A stretch of DNA of 64,000 nt from Mycobacterium asiaticum DSM 44297 (GTDB lineage: Bacteria > Actinomycetota > Actinomycetes > Mycobacteriales > Mycobacteriaceae), in contig NZ_HG964937.1 in assembly GCF_000613245.1 (NCBI RefSeq), positions 639,563 through 703,562 on the forward strand. The letters run 5' to 3'. Numbering within the stretch: the stretch's first letter is position 1; the number at the start of each line of letters is the position of its first letter. Shown here in pieces: positions 7,830 to 17,131 of this stretch. The notes below the pieces were generated by a model that saw nothing but the letters and a program-made list of their open reading frames with translations, did not search any database and was not told the origin of the DNA. Both the position numbers and the translations under genes were made by a program.

Positions 7830-9458
7830 CTACCGCGCGGTGAGCTGCGCGACGATCGCCTTCTTGTCGACCTTCCCGATCGGCGTCATCGGTAACGTCG
7901 GCAGTGCGACCAGCTGGTCGAGCCGGGCATGGGTGGCGACGCCACGCCCGTCGAGATGGGCGTTCAGCTCCGCCAGGGTGACCGGCTGACCACCGAAAAC
8001 TACTGCGGCACAGATTTTTTCACCCAGATCAGGATCGGGCAGTGGCACCGCCGCCACCGACCAGATCGCCGGATGGGTCAGCAGCTGCTCCTCGATGTCC
8101 TGGGCGCCGATCGTTTCACCGCATCGGCAGATCACATCCTTGACGCGCCCGGTGACCACCAGGTACCCGTCCTCGCGCAGCCGCACCAGGTCGCCACTGC
8201 GGTAGAAGCCCTCGGCATCAAAACTGCGCTGGTTGTCGCGCGCGGCGCGGAAGTAGCCGTTGAGGGTGTAGGGTCCCCGCACCAGCAGTTCGCCCTCACC
8301 GCCGGGCGCCACGAGCGCGCCGTCCGCATCGACCACCCGCACTTCGTCGCCCGGGCTCATCGGTCGGCCCTGGGTGTGGTCGAGCAGGTCCGGCGGATCG
8401 TCGAGTCGGGTGAAATTGAGCAGCCCCTCCGCCATGCCGAACACCTGTTGCAGTCCCGGGGTCAAGGCTTCCCGCACCGCACGGGCATCTTCGGGTTCCA
8501 GCTTTGACCCGCCAACCTGCAACAGCCGCAACGACTTCGGTGTCACAGGCTCCCAATCGCAGGCCTGCGCCCACAATTTCGCCAATGCCGGCACCAACGC
8601 GGTGACCGTAACGCCGGTGCGCTCGATCGTGGCGAATGCCGACTCCGGGCTTGGGTCGTCGGTGAACACGACGGTGGCGCCAACACTGAGGGCCCCGAAC
8701 AGGCCCGGGCACGCCAGCGGAAAGTTGTGTGCCGCCGGCAACACCACCAGGTACACGTCGGAGCTGGTCAACTCGCACAGTTGCGCGCTGGCGGTGGCGT
8801 TGTAGACGTAGTCGTCGTGCGTGCGCGGTATCAGCTTGGGCAGGCCGGTGGTGCCGCCGGAGACCAACAGCAGCGCGGGGGCAGACGGGTCGACCACCAC
8901 TTCGGGTGCGGTACCGCCGGGCAGATCCGGCCAGGCCAGGAAGGGGCCGGGGTCGCCGTCGACGACGACGTGCCGCAGCGGCGGATGCGCGGTCGCGAGT
9001 TGCTCGGCCATCGGACGGTAGTCGAAACCGGCCGCGGTGTCGGCGACGACCAGCGCCACCGCCTCACTGACCTTGGCGAAGTGGGTCAGCTCCGCCAGCC
9101 GGTGCCCCGGCAGGCACATGACGGGGACCGCACCGGCTCGTAGCAAACCGAACAGCGCGACGGCGAAGCGGCAGGAGTTCGGCAATTGCAGCAGCACGCG
9201 ATCGCCCGGCGCGATCGGCAGGGCGGCGAACCCCGCCGCGGCTTGGTCGGCGAGCTGGTCGAGGTCGGCATAGCTAAGGACGGCGTGGGCATCGCGCACG
9301 GCGGGCCGGGCGGGCCAGTGCGCGGCCGCATCCCGCAGGATCGAGTCCAAAGGGCGCCCGGTCCAGTAGCCCGCCGCGCGGTATGCCGCGGCCCGATCTG
9401 CGGGAAATGGCACGAACCCAGTCGGCGACGCCCCCGACGGGCCAGAGGTAACAGGCAC
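7830..9458 (-). CDS. mbtA: Salicyl-AMP ligase MbtA
   Basis: Stand-alone adenylation enzyme of 542 residues (EntE/DhbE family). It should activate salicylate with ATP and load it on the aryl-carrier domain of MbtB, the first step of mycobactin assembly. The ATP loop SGGTTGLPKL is at 200-209, FRAARDNQRSF and YRSGDLVRL lie in the C-terminal half, and the catalytic Lys is in PIGKVDKK near the end. The acid-pocket motif reads HNFPLACPG: the Cys (250) where dihydroxybenzoate enzymes carry Ser is the known signature of salicylate specificity. Transcribed alone, divergent from mbtG-mbtH, with the iron box at 9520-9538 between them. Confidence 0.95.
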   Translation of the reverse strand: MPVTSGPSGASPTGFVPFPADRAAAYRAAGYWTGRPLDSILRDAAAHWPARPAVRDAHAVLSYADLDQLADQAAAGFAALPIAPGDRVLLQLPNSCRFAVALFGLLRAGAVPVMCLPGHRLAELTHFAKVSEAVALVVADTAAGFDYRPMAEQLATAHPPLRHVVVDGDPGPFLAWPDLPGGTAPEVVVDPSAPALLLVSGGTTGLPKLIPRTHDDYVYNATASAQLCELTSSDVYLVVLPAAHNFPLACPGLFGALSVGATVVFTDDPSPESAFATIERTGVTVTALVPALAKLWAQACDWEPVTPKSLRLLQVGGSKLEPEDARAVREALTPGLQQVFGMAEGLLNFTRLDDPPDLLDHTQGRPMSPGDEVRVVDADGALVAPGGEGELLVRGPYTLNGYFRAARDNQRSFDAEGFYRSGDLVRLREDGYLVVTGRVKDVICRCGETIGAQDIEEQLLTHPAIWSVAAVPLPDPDLGEKICAAVVFGGQPVTLAELNAHLDGRGVATHARLDQLVALPTLPMTPIGKVDKKAIVAQLTAR

Positions 9459-9519
9459 TCGATAGCTCCCTCGGGGCGAGCGTGTGTGCCCCGCGAATAT
9501 AGGGTAGCGTACAGAAAAG

Positions 9520-9538
9520 TTAGGGCAGCCTGAGCTAA
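9520..9538. promoter_or_regulatory. IdeR iron box between mbtA and mbtG
   Basis: TTAGGGCAGCCTGAGCTAA matches 14 of 19 positions of the IdeR consensus TTAGGTTAGGCTAACCTAA. IdeR-Fe(II) would repress both directions. For mbtA a TACCCT -10-like hexamer lies on the reverse strand at 9501-9506. The forward unit starts with the small ORF at 9558. Confidence 0.8.
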
Positions 9539-9557
9539 GCAGACGGAGGTGGGGGAC

Positions 9558-9650
9558 GTGGGCGACGCATCATTCGCCGGCTTGCTGGCGAACCGGGCGC
9601 GTCCGTGCCGCGTACCGAATGGCCCCTGGTGGGCGGGTGCGGCCCTATGA
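9558..9650 (+). CDS. Putative 30-aa leader peptide coupled to mbtG
   Basis: A GTG start 8 nt after a strong GGAGG (9545-9549) opens a 30-codon frame ending in TGA that overlaps the mbtG ATG as ATGA (9647-9650). The peptide is VGDASFAGLLANRARPCRVP followed by [10 protein letters not shown]. mbtG itself has only a weak ribosome site, so its translation may depend on this frame. It lies 20 bp downstream of the iron box. A similar arrangement precedes the formyltransferase gene. No similarity is recognised; coding by mbtG from an upstream in-frame GTG (9605) is the alternative. Confidence 0.45.
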   Translation: MGDASFAGLLANRARPCRVPNGPWWAGAAL

Positions 9651-10933
9651 GTGAAACCCTCGCCATTATCGGTGCCGGCGCAAAGGCGGTAGCAGTGGCC
9701 GCGAAGGCCGCGGTCCTGCAGGAGATGGGTGTCGATACGCCCGAGGTGCTGGCTATTGAACGGTCGTCGGTGGCGGCGAACTGGATCGCCGGCGGCGGCT
9801 GGACGGACGGCCGGCAGCGGCTCGGCACCAGCCCCGAGAAAGACATCGGCTTCCCGTACCGGTCGGCGCTGGTGCCGGGTCGCAACGCCGAGATTGACGA
9901 ACGGATGATGCGCTGGAGCTGGCAGGCGTACCTGGTCGCCACGGACCAGTTCGTCGGCTGGGTCGACCGGGGCAGGCCGGCGCCCACACATGACACCTGG
10001 GCTCGGTATCTGCGCTGGGTCGCCGACATGGTGGGGCTGAAAGTGGTTCGCGGCGAACTGATTCAGATGTCGGTGAGCGGCTCGCGCTGGAACCTGCATA
10101 CCCGCGATACCCGGCTGTCCGCGGACACGGTGATGATCACTGGGCCAGGCCAGCCGCAGCGCTCAATCCTGTCCGGTGACCCGCGCATGCTGTCGATAGC
10201 CCAGTTCTGGGAGCGCACGTCGTCCCATGATCGAATCGTCGCCGAGAAGGTGGCGGTGATCGGCGGCGGCGAGACGGCCGCCTCGATGCTCAACGAGCTG
10301 TTCCACCACCGGGTTTCGACGATCACGGCGATCTCGCCGCAAGCTACCTTGTTCACCCGCGGCGAGGGGTTCTTCGAGAATTCGCTGTTCTCCGATCCCA
10401 CCCACTGGCGGACGTTGACGCTGGCCGAACGGCGTGACTGCATCGCCCGCACCGACCGAGGGGTCTTCTCCGCACGGGTGCAGGAATTGCTTCTCGCCGA
10501 CGAGCGGATCAAACACCTGCGCGGCCGCGTCGCGCACGTCGCCGATCGTCATGAGCGAATCTGGATCACCTTGCAAACCGACCAGTGCGGCGAACGACTG
10601 GAAAGTGTGCACGATTTCGACCTGGTAATCGATGGCTCGGGGGCTGACCCGTTGTGGTTCCTGCCGCTGCTGAGCCAGGATGCGGTGGACCTGCTGGAGC
10701 TGGGCTTGGGCGGGCCGCTGACGGGCGAACGGCTCGAGGAGTCAATCGGCCAGGACTTGGCCGTCGAAGGGGTCACCCCGAAATTGATGCTGCCCAACCT
10801 GTCCGGGCTCAACGAGGGGCCGGGCTTCCCAAATCTGAGTTGCCTGGGCTTGCTGTCCGATCGGGTTCTGGGCGGCGAGGCTGCCATTCACGCCGGGCCG
10901 CGCGGGAGAAGCGGTGAGTATCAATCCGTTTGA
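9647..10933 (+). CDS. mbtG: Lysine N6-hydroxylase MbtG
   Basis: FAD/NADPH-dependent N-hydroxylase of 428 residues that makes the hydroxamate nitrogen of the mycobactin lysines. Visible are the FAD motif [15 protein letters not shown] at the N-terminus, the [18 protein letters not shown] segment strongly conserved in MbtG, the NADPH motif [11 protein letters not shown] near residue 205, and the C-terminal [20 protein letters not shown]. The start at 9647 matches the N-terminus I recall for M. tuberculosis MbtG. mbtH overlaps its 3' end by 20 bp. In M. tuberculosis mbtG closes the mbtB-H operon; here mbtG-mbtH form their own unit divergent from mbtA. Confidence 0.95.
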   Translation: MSETLAIIGAGAKAVAVAAKAAVLQEMGVDTPEVLAIERSSVAANWIAGGGWTDGRQRLGTSPEKDIGFPYRSALVPGRNAEIDERMMRWSWQAYLVATDQFVGWVDRGRPAPTHDTWARYLRWVADMVGLKVVRGELIQMSVSGSRWNLHTRDTRLSADTVMITGPGQPQRSILSGDPRMLSIAQFWERTSSHDRIVAEKVAVIGGGETAASMLNELFHHRVSTITAISPQATLFTRGEGFFENSLFSDPTHWRTLTLAERRDCIARTDRGVFSARVQELLLADERIKHLRGRVAHVADRHERIWITLQTDQCGERLESVHDFDLVIDGSGADPLWFLPLLSQDAVDLLELGLGGPLTGERLEESIGQDLAVEGVTPKLMLPNLSGLNEGPGFPNLSCLGLLSDRVLGGEAAIHAGPRGRSGEYQSV

Positions 10934-11129
10934 CGACGACAGCCGGACGTTTTTCGTTTTGGTCAACGAGGAAGATCAACACAGCCTGTGGCCGGCGTCC
11001 GTCGTGGTGCCGGTGGGCTGGCGGACGGTGTTCGGCGCGGACACCCGAGCGAATTGCCTGAGTTACATCGAGCGGCATTGGGCCGACCTGCGACCCAGAA
11101 GTTTGCGAGAGGCGACGAACGCCGGCTGA
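10914..11129 (+). CDS. mbtH: MbtH-like protein
   Basis: Of 71 residues, the standard length. It has the family signature [21 protein letters not shown] and the C-terminal [14 protein letters not shown]. MbtH proteins bind and activate NRPS adenylation domains; partners here are likely the A domains of MbtE, MbtF and MbtB. GTG start preceded by GGGAGAAG. It converges on mbtD, leaving only 14 bp between the two stops. Confidence 0.95.
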   Translation: MSINPFDDDSRTFFVLVNEEDQHSLWPASVVVPVGWRTVFGADTRANCLSYIERHWADLRPRSLREATNAG

Positions 11130-11143
11130 GGAACGCTGAAAAA

Positions 11144-14100
11144 CTACGCGTTCAGTTTGGCCAGCACGTCCGCGATCGATGCCCCGCCTAACAGGTCGGC
11201 GACCTCGAGATCGTGATTGAACTCCTGCTTGACCCGGCGGCGGAACTCCAATGCTTGCAGCGAGTCCAGCCCGATCGCGACCATGGGCACGCTGGTGTCG
11301 ATCGTCTCGGCGCTGTCGAGTCCGATGGCTTGGGCAAGTAGATTGACGAACCGCTGCGACCGGCCGGTCTCGGCGGCGGGACGCTGGACTTCGGGGTCTG
11401 TGGCGGGTGGCGGCGCCGAGTCCAGCTGGGCCAACAGGGAATGACGACCGCAGGTCTGCAGCACCGATCGGGCCCGCTCCAGGTCGAAGGCCGCGACGAT
11501 CACATTCTCGCCGAACCGCGCCATGCCGGCTGCGAGCGCGTCCGTGGGACGCATCGGCACGACCCCGAGGCCGGCCAGCATCGCCGCACCGGACCGGTCC
11601 AGATGCACGTCCCAATGTCCCCACTGCACGGAAATGCAATCGGCACCGGCGGATCTGTGCTGGTGTGCCAACGCGTCGAGCATTCGGTTGCCGGCCGCGT
11701 AGAGCGCCAGCCCACGACCTCCGACGGTCGCAGACACCGACGAGCACAGCAAAACCCGGCTGTTGGATGCTCGCGGATAACTGTCCAGCACTCCGGCGAT
11801 GCCAATGACCTTGGCCCGCAACGCGGCATCGGCCAGGTCGGGGGTGATGTCTTCCAGCTCGACACCGTAATACTCGACAGCGGCATGGATTATCAGGTCT
11901 GCGGGCAGACCTTGCTGCGCCAGTTCTTCTATTGCGGAGGTCTCACTCAAATCGCGGGCGACGACCCGGATGTCAGCCGAGGTGGCCGAACGGATGCGCT
12001 GCAACCGATCTGCGATTGCGGCTGTCTCGCCCGACCGGTTGACCAGGGTGATCCGCTTCGCACCGCGGTGGGCGTAGTGCTCGCAGAACTCCAGTCCCAG
12101 TTTGCCGGTCCCGCCGAGGATCAGGATGTGCCCGGCAGCGGAGGTATCGGATTCGATTGCGGGGAGATCTGTTTCGATCACTCGCTTGGCGTACAGACCG
12201 CCTTCGCGTATCGCGAGCTCAGACTCCTCAGCGGTATGCAGCGCCGCCACGACGGCCGGTGCCGTCGCGCTCGATGATGCGCCGGGCGTCGCCGGCAGGT
12301 CGAGGTGCCGGAACCGGGTGCCCGGGTATTTCGCTCCGACACTGCGGAAGCCGGCGCTCGCCCCGGCATGCACCAGGTCCGGCGTGGCATCAGCGGCAAT
12401 GACGGTCTCACCGGCCACGGTCACCAACCAGAAGTCGGTGACCCCCGCAGGCACGCCTGGCCACCAGGTGCGCTCGGAGAAAAAGGTCACCACCCGGGCC
12501 GCCGCTCCCGCGGTATCGAGGCGCGGCGATTGCGGCATGAGGACCGCGAGTGTGTCCAAACCGCCTGCCACTGCGGCGGTCTCGGCGTTGACCAGCTGTG
12601 CGGTGGCACCGGCATCAGCGGCCACAACACAGAGCGCGCCGGCCAGCTCGGCGCACTCGCCGGTGTAGTCGATGACACCGATCGTCCGCGGCGGCAACAG
12701 TGAGCGCCGGGATAACCGCACCCATTGTTCGTTCAGCAGGCGCGGCGCCGTGGGGGTGCTGTCGCTTTCGGAAACGGCTGGCTTGGCCGCCACGGCGACG
12801 TTGGATGTTCTTCCGGGAATACGTGAGATGCCCTGTTCGTAGGGCATCCACAGCTTGGCGTCGTTGAAGACGGTGTTGGGGAAGTCGACCAGCGGCAGCG
12901 GGGGAGGGCCGTCGAATTCGGTGCCGAGGCCTTGCCACGCGAAGCCCAGGTCATGCAACGCCAGTCGCATGAGATTGCGGGTGAACTCGTCGAGATCGCC
13001 GGCAGTGCGCAGCGAGGTGCCGACGACCAGGGGCTGCCTTTCCTCCTCGATGCTGCTGTCGGCTGCCAGGTTCTCTTGAATGGCCAATTGCAGGGTGGGA
13101 TGTTCGGCCAGCTCGACGAAGGTGTCCACCCCAGCCGCCGTCGCGGTCGCGATCGCCTTGTCGAAGCGGACGGTGTTGCGCAGGTTCCAGAACCAGTACC
13201 GATCCACCGGCAGGTCTGAGGTGATGGTGGTGCCGAGAGTGGCGCCGACGCATTGGATGTCGGCGTCGAGAAACTTCGGATTCTCCAATTCGCGCTGGGT
13301 GGCGGCGCGCAGCTTGTTGTTGAGTTCGTTGATCACGCTGGTGTGCGCGGGGTAACGCACCCGGATGACTCGCGCGAAGATGCCGCGCTCGGTGCAGTTG
13401 TCGACGATGCCCTGCACCGCGTCCTGATCGCCCGAAATGCCGGTCAGGTTCGGCGAATTGACTACTGAGAGCTCCGCCCAGCCGCAAGCGCGGGCCAGCA
13501 GGTCCTCACACGTCTCCCGGTCGGCGGCGATGACGGCCATCGCGTAGGCGCCGGAGATGAACTCGTCGGCGGCGCCCGAGCGGATCGAGACGATCCGGAC
13601 CGCGTCATCCAGGGTGATCAGTCCGGATAGATATGCCGCGGCGATTTCGCCCTGACTGTGTCCGATGGTGGACCGCGGCGCAACGCCGAACGACCGCCAC
13701 ATCGCGGCCAGGCCAGCCATCTGGGTGAACAGGGCCGGTTGGACGGTGCCGGCATCGTCGTCGGCGGTAACTCCTTCATCGAGAAGATATTTCAGCGGTG
13801 TCTGCCCAATGTACGTCTCGAAGGCCGCCGCGCACCGGTCGACTTCGGCGCGGAACGCCGGCACCGATTCATAGAACAGCCGGCCCATGCCCGGCCGCTG
13901 ACTGCCCTGGCCCGGAAAGACGAACCCGACGCTACGGGTTGTGGCCGCTGCCTCCGAGCGGAGCACCAGGGAATGGTCGCGACCCTCGGCGATCGCCCGC
14001 AGCGCGCTCAGCAATGCGTCCCGCTCGGACACCATCGCCAGCGCGCGGTGTTTGCGGGCGATCCGGGTGCGGAACAGCATGTCCGCGATGGCCTGCGGCG

Positions 14101-14227
14101 ATACATCGGAATGCGTTGTCGCGTAGGAAAGTAGGGCGGCGGCTTCACGTGGCAGCAGTTCGGCGGTATCGGCGCTCAGCAGGACGGGAGTCGAGCCGTT
14201 CGGGAGCCGGTAGCTAAGAGGCGTCAC
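11144..14227 (-). CDS. mbtD: Polyketide synthase MbtD (AT-KR-ACP)
   Basis: Of 1027 residues, close to the ~1000 of M. tuberculosis MbtD. The acyltransferase comes first (PGQGSQ at 105-110, catalytic Ser191 in GHSQGE), then a linker, a ketoreductase with the NADPH motif GGTGKLGLEF near residue 690 and a YAAGN active-site region, and a C-terminal acyl carrier with the phosphopantetheine Ser in GLDSLQ. With the ketosynthase MbtC it makes the beta-hydroxy acid of mycobactin. There is no KS, DH or ER domain, so the product remains a beta-hydroxyacyl chain. It starts 19 bp after mbtC; order mbtT-mbtC-mbtD. Confidence 0.95.
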   Translation of the reverse strand: MTPLSYRLPNGSTPVLLSADTAELLPREAAALLSYATTHSDVSPQAIADMLFRTRIARKHRALAMVSERDALLSALRAIAEGRDHSLVLRSEAAATTRSVGFVFPGQGSQRPGMGRLFYESVPAFRAEVDRCAAAFETYIGQTPLKYLLDEGVTADDDAGTVQPALFTQMAGLAAMWRSFGVAPRSTIGHSQGEIAAAYLSGLITLDDAVRIVSIRSGAADEFISGAYAMAVIAADRETCEDLLARACGWAELSVVNSPNLTGISGDQDAVQGIVDNCTERGIFARVIRVRYPAHTSVINELNNKLRAATQRELENPKFLDADIQCVGATLGTTITSDLPVDRYWFWNLRNTVRFDKAIATATAAGVDTFVELAEHPTLQLAIQENLAADSSIEEERQPLVVGTSLRTAGDLDEFTRNLMRLALHDLGFAWQGLGTEFDGPPPLPLVDFPNTVFNDAKLWMPYEQGISRIPGRTSNVAVAAKPAVSESDSTPTAPRLLNEQWVRLSRRSLLPPRTIGVIDYTGECAELAGALCVVAADAGATAQLVNAETAAVAGGLDTLAVLMPQSPRLDTAGAAARVVTFFSERTWWPGVPAGVTDFWLVTVAGETVIAADATPDLVHAGASAGFRSVGAKYPGTRFRHLDLPATPGASSSATAPAVVAALHTAEESELAIREGGLYAKRVIETDLPAIESDTSAAGHILILGGTGKLGLEFCEHYAHRGAKRITLVNRSGETAAIADRLQRIRSATSADIRVVARDLSETSAIEELAQQGLPADLIIHAAVEYYGVELEDITPDLADAALRAKVIGIAGVLDSYPRASNSRVLLCSSVSATVGGRGLALYAAGNRMLDALAHQHRSAGADCISVQWGHWDVHLDRSGAAMLAGLGVVPMRPTDALAAGMARFGENVIVAAFDLERARSVLQTCGRHSLLAQLDSAPPPATDPEVQRPAAETGRSQRFVNLLAQAIGLDSAETIDTSVPMVAIGLDSLQALEFRRRVKQEFNHDLEVADLLGGASIADVLAKLNA

Positions 14228-14245
14228 GTTCTCACTCTCGGAAAT

Positions 14246-15532
14246 TCAAGCGCTGGCGGGCATGGCGACGATGGCATGCGCATTGGCGCCGCCGGCGCCG
14301 AACGAGGATGCGGCGCCGTATCGGACGCCGTCCTTGGGCTGCCACTCGTGCAGCTTGGTCGCCAGCCGGATGCCGACCAGGTCCCAGTCCAGCTTCTTGG
14401 TGGGGTTGTCGGAGAACAGGGTTGGCGGAATGTAGCCGTGCTGGCCGGCGAGGAGCACCTTGATCAGTCCGAGGATCCCGGCCGCAGCCTGGGCGTGTCC
14501 GGCGTTCGACTTGATCGAGCCGAGCAGCGCCTCGGATCCCGCCGCACCGTAGGTCTTGAACAGCGCGAGCAATTCGACCGGGTCGCCGGCAAGCGTCGCA
14601 GTGCCGTGACCTTCGATCATGCCGACGTCGGCGGGGTCGATACCGGCCGCATCCAGCGTCTTCTGCACGACCTGCTCCTGCGCGCGCACTCGGGGCACCA
14701 GGATCGGTTTGCCTTTGCCGTTGTGGTTGGTACGGACAGCCAGGATCCGGCCGTAGATTCGGTGTCCGAGTTGACGCGCCCGCGATTCCCGTTCCAGCAC
14801 AACCATTCCCGCGCCCTCCCCCCACACCGTGCCGCTGACGTCGTCGGCGTAGGCCCGGCAGTGGCCGTCATCGGACAACGCGTGCAGTTTGGCGAACTCG
14901 AAGAACGCGGCCGGTGATCCCAGTACACAGACGGCACCGGCCAGCGCCCACTCGCACTCGTCCATGGCCACCGAGTTGGCCGCCAGTTGCAGGGCGGTCA
15001 ACGAGGAACCGCAGGCAGAGTCGATGCACATCGAGGGGCCGGTGAGGCCCAGGCAGTGCGAGATCCGGCCGGCACCACCCAGCTGCCCCATCCCGACAGT
15101 CCGGTGGCCGGTGTATTCGTCGGCGACCGCGGTACGGGTTCCGTACTCGGTCATCGACATTCCGACGAAACAGCCGCCGAATTCGCCCTCCAGCGTCGCC
15201 GGATTGATCCCGGCGTTCTCCAGCGCTTTCCACGCCACCCGCATCGCGACGCGTTGTTGCGGGTGCATGACAACAGCTTCGCGATGGGTGATGCCGAAGA
15301 ACGGCGGGTCGAACAACATCGCGCTTTCCATGAAACCGCCAGCGTCGCAAACCTTCCCCCAACCGTCGGTCTCGGACACCGCCAGCAGGTCCTCGACCGG
15401 CCAGCCGCGGTCGCGCGGGAACGGCGAGATCAGCTCGCGGGAGTCGCACAGCGCCTCCCACAGCGCAGCCGGGGTGTCCAGGCCGCCGGGGGCTTCGACG
15501 GCCAGTCCCGAGATGACGACGGGGTCAGTCAC
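14246..15532 (-). CDS. mbtC: Beta-ketoacyl synthase MbtC
   Basis: Stand-alone ketosynthase of 428 residues that elongates the acyl starter for the beta-hydroxy acid unit together with MbtD. The catalytic triad is complete: Cys174 in DSACGSS (Gly where many PKS have Ser), His309 in EGHGTAT, His346 in NAGHAQAAAG. I set the start at the GTG at 15532, which overlaps the mbtT stop as GTGA; the longer open frame has an Arg-rich, non-KS N-terminus. Whether the starter is acetyl or a long fatty acyl chain, which separates mycobactin types, cannot be read here. Confidence 0.94.
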   Translation of the reverse strand: MTDPVVISGLAVEAPGGLDTPAALWEALCDSRELISPFPRDRGWPVEDLLAVSETDGWGKVCDAGGFMESAMLFDPPFFGITHREAVVMHPQQRVAMRVAWKALENAGINPATLEGEFGGCFVGMSMTEYGTRTAVADEYTGHRTVGMGQLGGAGRISHCLGLTGPSMCIDSACGSSLTALQLAANSVAMDECEWALAGAVCVLGSPAAFFEFAKLHALSDDGHCRAYADDVSGTVWGEGAGMVVLERESRARQLGHRIYGRILAVRTNHNGKGKPILVPRVRAQEQVVQKTLDAAGIDPADVGMIEGHGTATLAGDPVELLALFKTYGAAGSEALLGSIKSNAGHAQAAAGILGLIKVLLAGQHGYIPPTLFSDNPTKKLDWDLVGIRLATKLHEWQPKDGVRYGAASSFGAGGANAHAIVAMPASA

Positions 15533-16296
15533 CGAGCCCGCTCGCGTTGCGCGCAGGCGGTCAACAACTCCGCCACATCGTCGAGATGATCGTTGAGGAA
15601 GAAGTGCCCGCCTACGAACATGGTGACTTCCACGCTGCCGGTGTGCTTGCCCCATCCGTAGAGATCTCCGAGCGTGACGATCGGGTCCTGATCGCCCCCG
15701 AGGGCATGGATGGGAGCCGAGACTTTGACGTCGTCGGTGCAGGAGTCAGTGGCGGAGTACGCGTCGCAGGCGCGGTAGTCGGCCTTGATGACGGGCAGCG
15801 CCAATCTCATGAGATCGCGGTTGCCGAAGACGGCGGAATTGGTGCCTTCCAATGCCGTCAGATGGTTCAGAATGTCCTCGTCCTCGGTCGGGTGGGACGG
15901 TTTGGTGATCGCGTTGGCGGGGGCCACCGCCCCGGAGACGGTGAGTTGGCGTACCTCCACCCCGCTGGCTTCGGCGAGCCGCACGAACTCGAAGGCGACC
16001 CACCCACCCATGCTGTGGCCGAACGTGACGACGGGGCCGCAATTGTGCTCGGATGTCGAGAATTCTTGAAACGCTCCGGCGGCGATCTCGGGAAGCGTGG
16101 CCAGCGGCGGCTCGGCCGCCCGGTCCTGGCGACCGGGGTACTGGAAGATCAGGACGTTGAAGTCTCGGCTCAGAATCTTGGAGAAGGCGCGGTAGGCGGA
16201 GGCGCCGGCGCCGGCGTGTGGGAAGACCAGCAGGGTAGGGCTCTCGGGAGAAGCCGGTTGGTGGAACTGCCTGATCCAGCCAAGCGTGCGCGGCAT
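15529..16296 (-). CDS. mbtT: Type II thioesterase MbtT
   Basis: Alpha/beta-hydrolase thioesterase of 255 residues (GrsT/TycF type), expected to clear misloaded acyl groups from carrier domains. It has the N-terminal FPHAGAGASAYR, nucleophile Ser95 in GHSMGG, the DQDP Asp region and the late His in GGHFF. MbtB here lacks a C-terminal thioesterase domain, so a separate MbtT is expected, as in several other mycobacteria. A strong ribosome site (GGGAGGTGGGAG) precedes the ATG. First gene of the reverse mbtT-C-D unit, 72 bp downstream of an iron box. Confidence 0.92.
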   Translation of the reverse strand: MPRTLGWIRQFHQPASPESPTLLVFPHAGAGASAYRAFSKILSRDFNVLIFQYPGRQDRAAEPPLATLPEIAAGAFQEFSTSEHNCGPVVTFGHSMGGWVAFEFVRLAEASGVEVRQLTVSGAVAPANAITKPSHPTEDEDILNHLTALEGTNSAVFGNRDLMRLALPVIKADYRACDAYSATDSCTDDVKVSAPIHALGGDQDPIVTLGDLYGWGKHTGSVEVTMFVGGHFFLNDHLDDVAELLTACAQRERAR

Positions 16297-16368
16297 GCGC
16301 TCCCACCTCCCGTGAGCCCGTCGGGTTGGCCCGCACGGATCGCCCGCGAAGGCCGCACGGGCGTGAAC

Positions 16369-16387
16369 TTAGCGAAGGCTAACATAA
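16369..16387. promoter_or_regulatory. IdeR iron box upstream of mbtT-mbtC-mbtD
   Basis: TTAGCGAAGGCTAACATAA matches 15 of 19 consensus positions. It lies between the acyltransferase stop and the mbtT start. The 22-bp stretch 16366-16387 is identical to 17129-17150. Confidence 0.82.
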
Positions 16388-16417
16388 CGCGGCCTGGGCG
16401 AGGTGGGGTGCTCGGAC

Positions 16418-17059
16418 CTACAGCCAGTCGCGCTCGCGCACCACCAGGGCCGCGCGCTTGTTCGGCAGGTCAAGGTCGGCCACGCGCCGGAAGCCGGCCA
16501 GTTCGGCCACTCGGAGTAGGCGCACATTAGACGCATCGGGCTCGCCGATCACCCGCGTCGCCAACGGGTCCGCATCAAGCTGCCAGGCCGAAATCACCCG
16601 CAATAGGTCGACCGCCAGCCGCCGCCCACGGTATTGCGAAGGGCCGAGCAGCATGTGGATCCCGGCGTCGTGAGGCCGGGCTTGGTAATACTGCGACAGC
16701 GGGTCGAGGTCGGCGCGGTACAGCTCCCAATAGCTCATCGGCACGCCGTCAAGCTCACCCAGATAAGGACTGGAGTGATCGCTGCGCTGCTGCTGACGCA
16801 GGTAAGACTTGATTTTTGTCCGGGACCAGGGCTTGTTCCAATACTCGGCCACGACCGGGTCGTTCATCCAGAAATGCAGCAGATCCAGGTCGCGGTCCAC
16901 GTCGAGGGAACGCAACGAGAAGGTGCCGCCGAACCCCTGGTGTTCGAGTGCAGTGCGCCGGCCCGCGAGGTCGGGCCTGTTCACCTGCACGGCGTCTTGC
17001 ACCTGGGTATCTTCCCGCACGGCTGCCCGGCACGGACGGTTTCGTGGGGAACCTCGCAA
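16418..17059 (-). CDS. Siderophore N-acyltransferase, GNAT superfamily (IucB/RhbD/MbtK-like)
   Basis: About 195-213 residues with the siderophore acetylase layout: HFWMNDPVVAEYWNKPW, then YLGELDGVPMSYWELYRA, the HDAGIHMLLGPSQYRGRRLA acyl-CoA loop, and a C-terminal GFRRVADLDLPNKRAALV. Family members transfer acetyl or longer acyl groups to N6-hydroxylysine or related amines. In M. tuberculosis the lysine acyltransferase MbtK is encoded at a distant locus; here a relative sits inside the cluster. The start is uncertain: TTG at 17059 gives the longest frame, while a GTG at 17002 has GGGAAG 8 nt upstream. It is transcribed toward mbtT and shares the upstream iron box at 17132 with the divergent formyltransferase. 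Confidence 0.85.
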   Translation of the reverse strand: MRGSPRNRPCRAAVREDTQVQDAVQVNRPDLAGRRTALEHQGFGGTFSLRSLDVDRDLDLLHFWMNDPVVAEYWNKPWSRTKIKSYLRQQQRSDHSSPYLGELDGVPMSYWELYRADLDPLSQYYQARPHDAGIHMLLGPSQYRGRRLAVDLLRVISAWQLDADPLATRVIGEPDASNVRLLRVAELAGFRRVADLDLPNKRAALVVRERDWL

Positions 17060-17131
17060 AACTCAAATGTGCAGGCCACGCCCGGTAACCCGGCGTGGAG
17101 TCAATTGACACGGCCGCACGCGTCCATCAAC

